From contig NZ_CP098805.1 of assembly GCF_023821985.2 (NCBI RefSeq), positions 5,509,001 to 5,573,000 on the forward strand: DNA of 64,000 bases. Reading direction: 5' to 3'. Positions 1 through 8,664 of this stretch are shown in pieces. The translations under genes and the position numbers were made by a program. The stretch's first letter is position 1; each line of letters begins with the position of its first letter. The notes under the pieces are model-generated. The model was given only the letters and a program-made list of their open reading frames with translations, was not told where the DNA came from and ran no database searches. The DNA comes from Dyadobacter chenhuakuii. Lineage in GTDB: Bacteria; Bacteroidota; Bacteroidia; Cytophagales; Spirosomataceae.

Positions 1-984
1 GTAAAGCCGGGCCGCGCCGGAGAATTGCTTTTCAGCACTGCGGAATCGTTTTCGGACATGCACGGAACCGAGGTTTTAGCTGCGATCGCCGGCGTTGATT
101 TTCAGGATGAGATTCAGTATGGCATGGCTACCAATGCCAAGTTTTATTTGGCCAGAACAGATTATTCATTGCGCGAATACAGGGGCGAGGAAGATAACTG
201 GATCGCTGCCATGGAATGGATGGACAGCCTTGGCGTGCGTCTGATCAACACTTCATTGGGCTATGCCAAAGGATTTTCAGATCCAAAAGAAAATTATGTC
301 CCTTCCCAAATGGACGGTAAAACTTCGGCTATTTCGAAGGCAGCACAGATTGCATCGGATAGGAAAGGTATTATGCTGATTGTTTCCGCCGGAAATGAAG
401 GTGATGATAAGAGCTGGGAAATTGTTTCGGCCCCGGCTGATGCAAAAGGCGTTCTGGCAGTGGGTGCTACCAATGGAAAACTTTGGAACCGAATCGGTTA
501 TAGCAGTGTAGGGCCTGAGTTTTTATCTTATGTAAAGCCTAATGTTTCCTGCTTTTCGCTATATGGAACCTCATTATCAGCGCCTGTCATTACAGGTTTT
601 GCAGCTTGTTTGTTACAGGCAAATCCCAAACTGACCAACAAAGAACTGATTTCTCTGATTGAAAAATCGGCGCATTTGTATCCATACGGAAATAATTTTG
701 TAGGGTACGGCGTGCCGCAGGCTTCACGTGCGCTGGCATTGGCAAAAGCGCCCTATTTGCCTGATAATGCAAAACTTATCAATGCAAAAGGACGCAGTTG
801 TGATGTAGATGTGAATACGGACGAGCAAATGGTAGCGATTTACCGCAAGAAGTCCGAGAAGGATGTTCTGGCGCAACAAGTAGCCAAAGTTCAGAATGGT
901 AAAATCGCATTGAAACGTCAGAATGGCGAGCGCTTCACGACCATTGACCTGAAAAATTATGTGATAGAAGTGTCCTGGGATTGA
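1..984 (+). CDS. S8 (subtilisin-like) serine peptidase, 5' end cut by the window
   Basis: The reading frame is open from the first base (VKPGRAGELL...), so the start and the catalytic Asp region lie outside the window. The TTG at 25 is an internal codon, not a convincing start. Two of the three catalytic elements are visible: His in DMHGTEVLAA (codon at 61-63) and Ser in GTSLSAP (codon at 571-573). The oxyanion-hole Asn sits in VSAGNEGDD. About 100 residues follow the Ser motif, with no clear type IX sorting tail (no YPNP motif). It is probably an exported protease, but the signal peptide cannot be seen. The stop abuts the stop of the convergent antiporter gene. The family call is firm; the substrate is unknown. 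Confidence 0.88.
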   Translation, partial: VKPGRAGELLFSTAESFSDMHGTEVLAAIAGVDFQDEIQYGMATNAKFYLARTDYSLREYRGEEDNWIAAMEWMDSLGVRLINTSLGYAKGFSDPKENYVPSQMDGKTSAISKAAQIASDRKGIMLIVSAGNEGDDKSWEIVSAPADAKGVLAVGATNGKLWNRIGYSSVGPEFLSYVKPNVSCFSLYGTSLSAPVITGFAACLLQANPKLTNKELISLIEKSAHLYPYGNNFVGYGVPQASRALALAKAPYLPDNAKLINAKGRSCDVDVNTDEQMVAIYRKKSEKDVLAQQVAKVQNGKIALKRQNGERFTTIDLKNYVIEVSWD

Positions 985-2580
985 TCAGCCCGAGTTTCTC
1001 AGCCTGGCTTCTTCCAGGTCTAATTCTCTTTCTTTCGTCCTTATCAATTCGTCGGAACAAACCTTGTCCCGGCGAATTTTTCTTATCTCCTCGCGCTTAA
1101 TGCCCACAATTTCCACGAGCATTTTCCGGTAAGCTCTTGCAAAACCAATGGTCGCATTGTTGTCGATATCCAGATAACGCGTGTCGGCCAGCTCGATGAT
1201 CTTTTCATAACGGTCTTTCAAAAGTCTGAAAGGCTCGAATTGTGAGATTTCACCTTCATAGTTGGACTGCATATATTCCAGACTCACCGTGGCCAGGCGC
1301 GCATTAATGATCGCTTTTTGTTCGGTCATGTTCTCACCCGGATCTTCAATTTTGAGCAGGCGAATTAGCCAGGGAAGGCTGAGTCCCTGCAAAACCAGCG
1401 TGAATAGGATCACTACAAACGTGATAAACAGGATCAGGTCGCGGTGCGGATAAGCTTTTCCATCAAGCGTGAGCGGGATCGCCAGGGCGGATGCGAGAGA
1501 AACAACGCCGCGCATACCACTCCAAGCCACAATGAATGTCGTCCGCCAGCTCGGCCTTGCTTCTTTTTCCCTTACTTTTTTTGATAATAAATGCGGTAAA
1601 TATGTTCCCGGATAAACCCATATTATGCGGATAATAATGGTAACAATGCTGATAATGACCGCATAAGAGATCACTTCACCCAATGTGTATGCTTGAAGCC
1701 CTATCATGACTTCCGGCAGTTGCAGACCGATGAGAATGAAAACAATGCCATTGAGCAGGAAAATAACCGTTTCCCACACATAAGTGCTCTGCATACGCGA
1801 CTGGTAAGCAAAAACTTCGTGGGCACGGAAGCTCAAAAACAATCCGCCGCTTACAACGGCCAGCACGCCTGAGTATTCAAAATGCTCTGCCGCGATATAC
1901 ATCATATAAGGTGTAATGAATGTAAGCGCAGTATCGATGCTCGGCGTAGTTGGAAAATATTTGTGTACAAAATAAAGAATGTGCCCGATCACAAGCCCTA
2001 CCACAATGCCCATCCCGGCCACTACAAAAAAGTTGACTTCCGCTTTCCAGAGCACAAATTCACCCGTAGCAATGGTCGCCAGCGCAAACCTGAACACAAT
2101 CAGTGAGGAAGCATCATTCACCAGGCTTTCCCCTTCCAGAATGGTAACCACGCGTTTCGGAACTTTAAGTCCCTGTAAAACCGAAGTCGCAGCCACAGCA
2201 TCCGGCGGAGAAATAACACCGCCAAGCAAAAAGCCCATTGCCAATGTAAATCCGGGAATAATTGCGCTCGAAAGATAGGCGACCGCTGTCGCTGTAAAAA
2301 CCACCAGGCCAATTGAAAGCAAACCGATCGGCCGCCTGGATTCCCAGAAATCCTTCCAGGAAGTATTCCATGCTGCGGAGTATAAAAGCGGGGGCAGGAA
2401 TATCAGAAAAACCCAGTCGGGTTCCAGTTGCATATGCGGCATTCCGGGAATAAAACTGATCAGTAAGCCTGCGATTACCAGAAAGATAGGATAGGAGACC
2501 CCGATTTTTTCGCTCAGCATGGTGAGCATTGAAACGATGAAAAGCAGGGAAATGATTAATAGTAAATTATCGTGAATCAT
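985..2580 (-). CDS. Na+/H+ antiporter, CPA1 (NhaP/NHE) family
   Basis: A 531-residue inner-membrane protein with about 12 hydrophobic segments in the first 400 residues, then a hydrophilic C-terminal tail of about 110 residues that is rich in charged amino acids. The segment GGVISPPDAVAATSVL and the later GESLVNDASSLIVFRFAL are the ion-binding signatures of CPA1 exchangers (the ND pair is the transport site). The family exchanges Na+ or K+ for H+ in pH and salt homeostasis. The ATG at 2580 gives a normal N-terminus. It is transcribed towards the S8 peptidase with no room for a terminator: TGATCA at 982-987 supplies TGA stops to both strands. The exact ion specificity cannot be read from sequence. 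Confidence 0.92.
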   Translation of the reverse strand: MIHDNLLLIISLLFIVSMLTMLSEKIGVSYPIFLVIAGLLISFIPGMPHMQLEPDWVFLIFLPPLLYSAAWNTSWKDFWESRRPIGLLSIGLVVFTATAVAYLSSAIIPGFTLAMGFLLGGVISPPDAVAATSVLQGLKVPKRVVTILEGESLVNDASSLIVFRFALATIATGEFVLWKAEVNFFVVAGMGIVVGLVIGHILYFVHKYFPTTPSIDTALTFITPYMMYIAAEHFEYSGVLAVVSGGLFLSFRAHEVFAYQSRMQSTYVWETVIFLLNGIVFILIGLQLPEVMIGLQAYTLGEVISYAVIISIVTIIIRIIWVYPGTYLPHLLSKKVREKEARPSWRTTFIVAWSGMRGVVSLASALAIPLTLDGKAYPHRDLILFITFVVILFTLVLQGLSLPWLIRLLKIEDPGENMTEQKAIINARLATVSLEYMQSNYEGEISQFEPFRLLKDRYEKIIELADTRYLDIDNNATIGFARAYRKMLVEIVGIKREEIRKIRRDKVCSDELIRTKERELDLEEARLRNSG

Positions 2581-2774
2581 AGAGGGATGAGAAGTTTCGG
2601 AATATAAATGTATACAAAAATCAAAACCAGCGTTATAACATTTTGTGTGTTATCGAGCACGCAAAATGATTTTTTGGTTCCCTTTTGCTGGAAAAATAAC
2701 AGATTTTTCTATCTTTATTGCTCCGAAAGATCTGGTATGTATCATATAATCTATCACCTAATCCTTAATTAACA

Positions 2775-4064
2775 ATGAGTACTTCTCGAAGAGATGTTCT
2801 GAAAATGGCGGGCATTGCGCTGGCAGGCAGCACATTACCAGCTGTTACTATTCTTAATCCAAACCGCGCGTTTGCAGGCGTTAATGCCGAAACGCTGAAA
2901 GTAGGTTTGATCGGTTGCGGCGGACGCGGGTCCGGTGCGGCAAACCAAGCTTTGAAAGCAGATCCTAATGTTGTTCTCCACGCAATGGGAGACATATTCA
3001 AAGACAAATTAGATTCTTCATTCGATAACCTGACCAAAGTACACGGCGCGAAAGTGAAAGTGGACGAAGGTCATAAGTTCGTAGGTTTTGATGCTTTCAA
3101 AAAGGTGCTTGATTCGGGTGTTGACGTTGTGATCCTTGCAACGCCTCCGCATTTCCGTCCGGAACATTTGACAGCAGCAATCAATGCAGGCAAGCACGTT
3201 TTCTGTGAAAAACCTGTGGCGGTGGATGCACCGGGTGTCCGCAAGGTTTTGGAAGCGGCTAAATTGGCTAAACAAAAAAATGTAGCCTTAATGTCCGGCT
3301 TCTGCTGGCGCTATCATGAGCCAAAACGTGCGAGTTTCGGAAAGATTCTGGATGGCGCCGTTGGTGATATTTCTGCGATTTATAACACTTACGATACAGG
3401 CACATTATGGTCTTTCCCTCGCGTACAAGGCTGGACGGACGCAGAATATGTATTGCGTAACTGGACTTACTACACCTGGCTTGCCGGTGACCATATCGTG
3501 GAGCAGGCTGTGCACAGCATTGACATGATGTCGTGGGCAATGGGCGGCAAATTGCCGGTTTCGGCAGTAGGAACGGGCGGCCGTCAGGTTCGTACGGATT
3601 CTCTTTTCGGTAATATTTTCGATCACTTCTCAGTGGTTTACGATTATGAAAACGGTGCAAAAGGTTTCCACCATTCAAGACAGCAAGCCAATTGCGAAAA
3701 CAGTTATCTTGTAGAAACGATCGGGACAAAAGGTCGCGCTATGGTAAACTGCGCAAGAAACGTGCATGAAATTTTTGGACAAAATCCATGGAAATACACG
3801 GGTGCTCAGAATGATATGTACCAAACTGAGCACAACGAGCTTTTCGCATCGATCCGTAGCGGTAAGCACGTAAATGATGGTGAATTCATGGCGCAAAGCA
3901 CATTGATCGCTATCATGGGAAGAATGGCTGCGTACACAGGAAAGCGCGTAACCTGGGATGAAGCAATGAACTCAACAGAAAAATTAGGTCCGGACACTTA
4001 CAGCTTCGATATGAAGCCGCCGGTTGTTGAAGTTGCTAAACCTGGTATCACGGCGTTTTCATAA
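2775..4064 (+). CDS. Tat-exported Gfo/Idh/MocA family oxidoreductase
   Basis: A 429-residue NAD(P)-dependent sugar or inositol oxidoreductase homologue. It starts with a twin-arginine signal (STSRRDVLKMAGIALAG, cleavage probably after AFA near residue 34). A Rossmann fold follows (KVGLIGCGGRGSG). The EKP motif typical of the family is at HVFCEKPVAVD, and a catalytic-type His region is at GDHIVEQAVHSIDMM. Tat export implies folding with its cofactor in the cytoplasm and action in the periplasm. A Tat-exported sugar isomerase follows 6 bases downstream, suggesting one operon acting on the same sugar or glycoside. A weak promoter-like element (TATCTTTA, 2710-2717) lies upstream. The substrate is unknown; relatives include glycoside-processing enzymes. 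Confidence 0.9.
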   Translation: MSTSRRDVLKMAGIALAGSTLPAVTILNPNRAFAGVNAETLKVGLIGCGGRGSGAANQALKADPNVVLHAMGDIFKDKLDSSFDNLTKVHGAKVKVDEGHKFVGFDAFKKVLDSGVDVVILATPPHFRPEHLTAAINAGKHVFCEKPVAVDAPGVRKVLEAAKLAKQKNVALMSGFCWRYHEPKRASFGKILDGAVGDISAIYNTYDTGTLWSFPRVQGWTDAEYVLRNWTYYTWLAGDHIVEQAVHSIDMMSWAMGGKLPVSAVGTGGRQVRTDSLFGNIFDHFSVVYDYENGAKGFHHSRQQANCENSYLVETIGTKGRAMVNCARNVHEIFGQNPWKYTGAQNDMYQTEHNELFASIRSGKHVNDGEFMAQSTLIAIMGRMAAYTGKRVTWDEAMNSTEKLGPDTYSFDMKPPVVEVAKPGITAFS

Positions 4065-4070
4065 TATTTT

Positions 4071-5024
4071 ATGCAAAGAAGAAATTTTCTGAAAAACTCA
4101 GCGCTTGCCGCAACCGGCGTTGCGGTTGGTGCTGCCACAGTTGGCACTGCATCGGCTGCTAATGCATCAGTGCTAACAAATCCGGGGTCACCCATCTTAA
4201 CGCCTGCTAGTTCATTGGCCAGACCAATGGTAAAAAAGAGCTTAATGTGGGGGATGGTAAAAGAGGATTTGTCTGTAATGGACAAGTTTAAATTGCTAAA
4301 GGATCTTGGTTACGACGGTGTGGAGCTGGATTCTCCAGACAAACTGGATATGAAGGAGGTCCTTGCGGCCAGAGATAAAACCGGTTTGCTGATTCCCGGC
4401 ACTGTTAATTCAATGCACTGGAAGCTGCCATTATCGGATCCCGATCCCAAGAAAAGGGAAGAATGCGCCAAGTCCATTGAAAAAGCGTTGTGGGATACCA
4501 AAGAATATGGAGGGAACACAGTGCTGGTGGTGCCAGGTGTGGTTAATGCCACTGTAACTTATGGAGAAGCCTATGAACGGTCACAGGCCGAGATTCGTAA
4601 ACTGCTTCCCATAGCGGAAAAAACAGGTGTCAAAATAGCGATTGAGAACGTTTGGAACCAATTTTTGCTAAGTCCGCTGGAAGCGGCAAAGTATGTCGAT
4701 GATTTCAAGCATCCCATGGTAGGGTGGTATTTTGACGTTGGAAATGTGCTTCGCTACAGTTGGCCTGCTTCCTGGATCGAAGCGTTGAATAAGCGCATTT
4801 TAAAGCTCCATTTGAAAGAATTCAGTTTTAAAAAACAAAACGACCTGGGTCTTTGGAAAGGGTTCGACGTTGAGTTTATGGAGGGTGATAATAATTGGCC
4901 CGAAGTAAACAAAGCGCTTCAAAAAATCGGATACTCAGGCTGGGCATCGGCAGAAGTTGCCGGCGGCGACCGGAAACGGTTGCTTACCATCCGGGAGAAG
5001 ATGGACGAGGTTTTTAAGGCGTGA
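4071..5024 (+). CDS. Tat-exported sugar phosphate isomerase/epimerase-like TIM-barrel protein
   Basis: 317 residues. The N-terminus MQRRNFLKNSALAATG is a short twin-arginine signal. The mature part is an AP-endonuclease-2/xylose-isomerase-like TIM barrel: GYDGVELDSPDKLD, then metal-ligand type segments IAIENVWNQF, GWYFDVGNVLRY and LHLKEFSF, ending with GWASAEVAGGD. The conserved E, D, H and E positions suggest an active divalent-metal site. It starts 6 bases after the Gfo/Idh stop, so the two are almost certainly co-transcribed, and a terminator follows at 5050-5074. Family members isomerise or epimerise ketoses, or are lyases. The precise reaction is not deducible. Confidence 0.88.
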   Translation: MQRRNFLKNSALAATGVAVGAATVGTASAANASVLTNPGSPILTPASSLARPMVKKSLMWGMVKEDLSVMDKFKLLKDLGYDGVELDSPDKLDMKEVLAARDKTGLLIPGTVNSMHWKLPLSDPDPKKREECAKSIEKALWDTKEYGGNTVLVVPGVVNATVTYGEAYERSQAEIRKLLPIAEKTGVKIAIENVWNQFLLSPLEAAKYVDDFKHPMVGWYFDVGNVLRYSWPASWIEALNKRILKLHLKEFSFKKQNDLGLWKGFDVEFMEGDNNWPEVNKALQKIGYSGWASAEVAGGDRKRLLTIREKMDEVFKA

Positions 5025-5049
5025 CCATACGAATTGTAATAAATGCAAA

Positions 5050-5074
5050 TAGCCCGGAATTTCCGGGCTATTTT
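5050..5074 (+). terminator. Rho-independent terminator after the isomerase gene
   Basis: Inverted repeat TAGCCCGG-AATTT-CCGGGCTA followed by TTTT. It lies 25 bases after the stop of the isomerase and ends the two-gene Tat operon. Confidence 0.85.
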
Positions 5075-5124
5075 GCGTTATAGCGAGAAAATTTATTATT
5101 CTTGCTTAATTATTACGACACACT

Positions 5125-5712
5125 ATGCCATTTATGCCTAAACAATTACTTTCCTTCCTTGGGGCATTAACCCCTATAAGTGACACCGTTTATTCGGATT
5201 TCCTGCAAGCGTTCAAACTGATACATGTGCCAAAAGGAAAGCTGCTGCTCTCCGAAGGCGAGATTTGCGACAAACTTTGGTTCGTTAAGGCCGGGCTCGC
5301 CCGTGGCTGCTGCATTATCCATAAGCTTGGGAAGAGTCAGGAAATTACCGAATGGTTTGCCAGCGAAAATGACTTTTTTCTTGCGTTTGAAAGTTTTGTC
5401 TGCCAGGTTCCTTCAAGGGAATACATCGAGACATTAGAACCCTGCCAGCTCATTTGCATATCACGCAAAGATCTGTATCACCTTTACGCCAAACATCCGG
5501 AAATGTGCCATCTCGGCAGGATCATCGCCGAGCGTTTCGGACTTCATGATAAAGAACGGCTTCGCGAAATGCGGCTTCACTCAGCGCAGGAGCGGCTCAA
5601 TATTTTCCATCAGCAATCCAGAGAACTCTTCCTCCGTGTCCCTCAAAAGTACATCGCCTCCTACCTCGGAATCTCCGAAAATTACGTAAGCAAACTCAAA
5701 GCCAGACGCTGA
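5125..5712 (+). CDS. Crp/Fnr family transcriptional regulator
   Basis: 195 residues. An N-terminal cyclic-nucleotide-binding beta-roll covers roughly residues 20-110 (IHVPKGKLLLSEGEICDKLW, FVKAGLARG). A C-terminal winged helix-turn-helix includes VPQKYIASYLGISENYVSKL. The Arg/Glu cluster of true cAMP binders is not obvious, and no Cys cluster for an Fe-S centre is seen. It therefore resembles the many Bacteroidota Crp-like sensors of unknown ligand. An ATG three codons in (5134) is an alternative start. It stands alone between a terminator and an exported protein gene, so its targets are unknown. Confidence 0.88.
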   Translation: MPFMPKQLLSFLGALTPISDTVYSDFLQAFKLIHVPKGKLLLSEGEICDKLWFVKAGLARGCCIIHKLGKSQEITEWFASENDFFLAFESFVCQVPSREYIETLEPCQLICISRKDLYHLYAKHPEMCHLGRIIAERFGLHDKERLREMRLHSAQERLNIFHQQSRELFLRVPQKYIASYLGISENYVSKLKARR

Positions 5713-5811
5713 TTTTTCTGGGTTTTTGTAGGAACGAAGCTGGGTTTTTGGTGGGTATTGTATGATTAATGGATGTTTTATTTGTATCAATCAAATAAAC
5801 ATCTAAAAGTC

Positions 5812-6453
5812 ATGATGAGAACATTTATCCTTCTTCTAGCCGGAACGCTCTGGCTGAGTATTCATGTATATGGACAGGAAAAACCTCCTGAGACAACAAA
5901 AAAAGCGAGTAAGGAATTTAAGGACTACAAGTGGGATGCTAGTATAGGCTTGATTGGTTGGGTAGGGTCTTTTGGGAATCTAATGATCCGATATGCTCCA
6001 AAATCAAAAGGCGCTTACCGGTTCTCTCTTGAGAATTATGATTCGAGTTCAGGTAAAGACTATTACTATGCAGATTCTGCGGGTAATGCTGTGCCTTATC
6101 GCTTGATGGATAACTTCAATGCGGCCGCAACCCTTGGATACGAATTTCGGCGAAACTCCGGAAAACATCAACTCTTCTACGGCGCTGATTTTCAGTTTTC
6201 ATACCATAAGTCGCACGATCAAAGGTACGACCCCTTCCCAAACCAGACATATGGCTTTGGTCTCAATCCTTTTGCAGGAATCAAATACCGAATTATAAAC
6301 CGCCTCTCCATCTCAGCCGAAACCGCCTTGATATTCAAATACAACATCGAGCAGACTCTCCATGCCGACAAGGAAACGACAAGGTCAAGAACGCGGTATT
6401 TCAATACTTATTTCAATGCCGTAAGGATAATCAATGTCACTTATCATCTTTAA
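5812..6453 (+). CDS. Exported protein, likely small outer-membrane beta-barrel
   Basis: About 213 residues. The frame is open from 5773, but the tandem ATGs at 5812/5815 begin a clean signal peptide (MMRTFILLLAGTLWLSIHVYG-Q), so I place the start there. The mature protein has alternating polar/aromatic strands (ASIGLIGWVGSFGNLMIRYA, AATLGYEFRRN, KHQLFYGADFQFSYH) and an aromatic strand at the very C-terminus, as in outer-membrane barrels. The stop is 12 bases before a type IX-sorted Ig-like protein, suggesting a co-expressed pair. I do not recognise the family. No catalytic motif is seen. Confidence 0.7.
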   Translation: MMRTFILLLAGTLWLSIHVYGQEKPPETTKKASKEFKDYKWDASIGLIGWVGSFGNLMIRYAPKSKGAYRFSLENYDSSSGKDYYYADSAGNAVPYRLMDNFNAAATLGYEFRRNSGKHQLFYGADFQFSYHKSHDQRYDPFPNQTYGFGLNPFAGIKYRIINRLSISAETALIFKYNIEQTLHADKETTRSRTRYFNTYFNAVRIINVTYHL

Positions 6454-6465
6454 ACCAATTTCGCC

Positions 6466-7986
6466 ATGAAAAGAATTGATCTGAATCTTTGGTTAGCTAT
6501 CATATGTCTCACTGCCGTTAATTCGGTTTCCGCCTGGTGCCAGAAGGTTACTATTGTTTGCGAAGGGCCCGCCTTCACATGTAGCTATGCACTTCCAAAT
6601 CAGGTTGCGCATAAATATTCAGTAAGCATGACGGAGTTTGAAAAATGTGGTAAAGGAAAAGATTGTAAATACAACTGGGAGGTTACCAATGGTGTCATTG
6701 TCGGTGGTACAGTAACTAGTCCTTCAAAGTATGGTGGTGACGGTAAAACATCTATTGAAGTCGTCTGGAATAATTACAATGGCGATGGTATCGTGAAGGT
6801 TACGTCTGGCGTGCCTGTGAGTCAGGCTGATAATTGCACATCTTGTCCCCCTGCGCTTAGTGTCACTAAAAATATCCCAATCAAATACCTGGGCACACCA
6901 GGCAGCATTAAGATCAATAACATTGCTTATGCCGGCAGTTATCAGCTGGCTTGTGGCAAGGCGCCGATTACGGTTTCGGTTCCTGCTGTGACGAATGCTA
7001 CAAATTATGTTTGGTCGTATCCGGCCGGGTGGAGTCACAGTGGTAGCGGGAATACTGTGACAATTACGCCCGCTGCGGGATCGGGTGGCGTCATTAAGGT
7101 TGTTGCTTCGAGAAGCGATGTTCCGGGGCTGGCAACTTCCTCGCAGCTTACCATCACCCGCCCGCTCCCGACAGTTCCTACGATCAACTCCGGTCCAATC
7201 CTGCTTTGTGCTCCAAAGGACATTACGGCTTCGGCGAGTAATGCGACTTCTTATAATTGGGTTGCTTCCGGTGGGATAACGGTTAGCTCGCCGGGGAGTA
7301 CGAATATGGCACATTTGACAGGGGTTAGTGATGGGACGGTGAAGGTTTCGGCTACGAATTCGGTTTGTGGGGTTACTACGGCTTATAGTACGCCGGTGCA
7401 GGTGAAAAGGAGTGCGCCTTTGCCGGGGGCATTGCTGGTCACAGAGAATGGTGGCGGGTCTCCGGATTTCATGTGTAACGGCGCGGGCGTTTCGTTGAAT
7501 GCTTACACGAGCGAGCCGGAAACGAAGTTCAGCGTCTGGACCACCTCCGATCCTGCGAATACGATCATCAACTCGAATGGTGGCACGGCTTACTTCAATT
7601 CCTATGTCAATAATTGCTATGGCGTAGATGTGACGGCGAGCAATTGTTTTGGATCGGTGAAGAAGGGTGTTACGATATGCGTGGACAATTGTTTGGAAAA
7701 TGGGCCGGTTTATGAAATTTACCCCAATCCAGCCAAGGACTTCATTTACATTACATTTGAAAACAAAGTTGAAAACGACGTGCTGCCTGAAATGGTGAAG
7801 CTTTTCAGCGAAGCAAGCATGAAGGAAGTAAAATCTGTTTCAGCGGAGGAGTTTGTCGTAACCGATGATTTGAATGACAAAAAAACGATGTCCATTCCGG
7901 TGAGCGATCTGCCGAGAGGCACGTATTATTTGCAAATTATTCACAATAAGAAAGCCGGGGAGAATGTGCGGGTTGTGTTGAATTAA
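6466..7986 (+). CDS. Secreted Ig/PKD-like repeat protein with type IX sorting domain
   Basis: 506 residues: a signal peptide (to about residue 24), then beta-sandwich modules of about 80-90 residues with PKD/Ig-like features (ATNYVWSYPAGW, ATSYNWVASGGI) and several Cys pairs. A C-terminal type IX secretion system (Por) domain begins at YEIYPNPAKDFIYI (about residue 418) and ends with the typical DLPRGTYYLQI strand. The protein should cross the outer membrane by the T9SS and be released or anchored at the surface. No enzyme domain is visible, so an adhesin or matrix role is an inference. It follows the small barrel protein by 12 bases and ends at a strong bidirectional terminator. Confidence 0.88.
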   Translation: MKRIDLNLWLAIICLTAVNSVSAWCQKVTIVCEGPAFTCSYALPNQVAHKYSVSMTEFEKCGKGKDCKYNWEVTNGVIVGGTVTSPSKYGGDGKTSIEVVWNNYNGDGIVKVTSGVPVSQADNCTSCPPALSVTKNIPIKYLGTPGSIKINNIAYAGSYQLACGKAPITVSVPAVTNATNYVWSYPAGWSHSGSGNTVTITPAAGSGGVIKVVASRSDVPGLATSSQLTITRPLPTVPTINSGPILLCAPKDITASASNATSYNWVASGGITVSSPGSTNMAHLTGVSDGTVKVSATNSVCGVTTAYSTPVQVKRSAPLPGALLVTENGGGSPDFMCNGAGVSLNAYTSEPETKFSVWTTSDPANTIINSNGGTAYFNSYVNNCYGVDVTASNCFGSVKKGVTICVDNCLENGPVYEIYPNPAKDFIYITFENKVENDVLPEMVKLFSEASMKEVKSVSAEEFVVTDDLNDKKTMSIPVSDLPRGTYYLQIIHNKKAGENVRVVLN

Positions 7987-8010
7987 ATTTTTTCTCACAT
8001 AACGAACGAC

Positions 8011-8037
8011 AAAAGAGCCTGATATTCAGGCTCTTTT
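8011..8037. terminator. Bidirectional terminator between convergent genes
   Basis: Twelve-base perfect stem AAAAGAGCCTGA / TCAGGCTCTTTT with a TAT loop. A/T tails on both sides let it serve the T9SS gene (plus) and the lipoprotein gene (minus). Confidence 0.88.
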
Positions 8038-8062
8038 GCGTTTAAAAAAAACTTTTTAAATT

Positions 8063-8530
8063 TTATTTCTTCTTTTTATATAATGTTCTTGCGTAATGCT
8101 TAATGGTGGAGATCTTCAACTCCTGATTCTTCACCTGAACCAGCTTGTATTCTTTAAATTCACCCGCTTTATCCAAGAAACCAATGATGCAGGATTGCTC
8201 TTCTTTTCCCTTGCGGACTTCCACTTTAGGCATAATGCCGAAATTCGGGATCTTAATGTTGTCCTCAGCGTCCAGTTCCTTGTATTTTATTTTAACCAAA
8301 AAATCAAAAGTCGATTTCGTCTCATACACGTCCACGGAAAAGCGCCAATCGTTGAGCGGGTCTTTCACTTTTTCGCTATAACTGGCCACCGGGCTGTTTT
8401 CGACGACTTTTCTTTCCGCAGGAATGGTGTCGTTTACGATCTCGTTTCCCTGGGCATCTTTGTTTTCATTTTTGGTATTGGAATTACAGGCAAATAAGGT
8501 GAGCAGGATAAAAAGGCTGCAATACTTCAT
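8063..8530 (-). CDS. Hypothetical lipoprotein
   Basis: 155 residues. The open frame extends upstream to 8626, but the ATG at 8530 gives an ideal lipoprotein signal (MKYCSLFILLTLFAC-NSN), so that start is preferred. After a charged, low-complexity linker (about residues 20-50), a compact domain of about 100 residues contains DPLNDWRFSVDVYETKSTFD and a basic C-terminus ending YKKKK. I do not recognise a family. It is probably anchored in the periplasm or outer membrane. It shares an intergenic region with the divergent nucleoside-recognition protein gene. Confidence 0.65.
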   Translation of the reverse strand: MKYCSLFILLTLFACNSNTKNENKDAQGNEIVNDTIPAERKVVENSPVASYSEKVKDPLNDWRFSVDVYETKSTFDFLVKIKYKELDAEDNIKIPNFGIMPKVEVRKGKEEQSCIIGFLDKAGEFKEYKLVQVKNQELKISTIKHYARTLYKKKK

Positions 8531-8664
8531 TGGATTCACAATTTGGTTGGAGACGCTGATACTACTTTGCAATATACCTTTGTTATTTGCATTAAATAAA
8601 ATATTTACTTTCGGCATAATAAACAAATCTTTACCAATCCTGCCTATTACCCCGGACTTTTACT

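Noticed and set aside
6724-7314. A 196-residue minus-strand ORF, rich in Arg, Ser and Asn.
   Set aside because: It lies wholly inside the T9SS protein gene, has low-complexity composition, and no recognisable domain.
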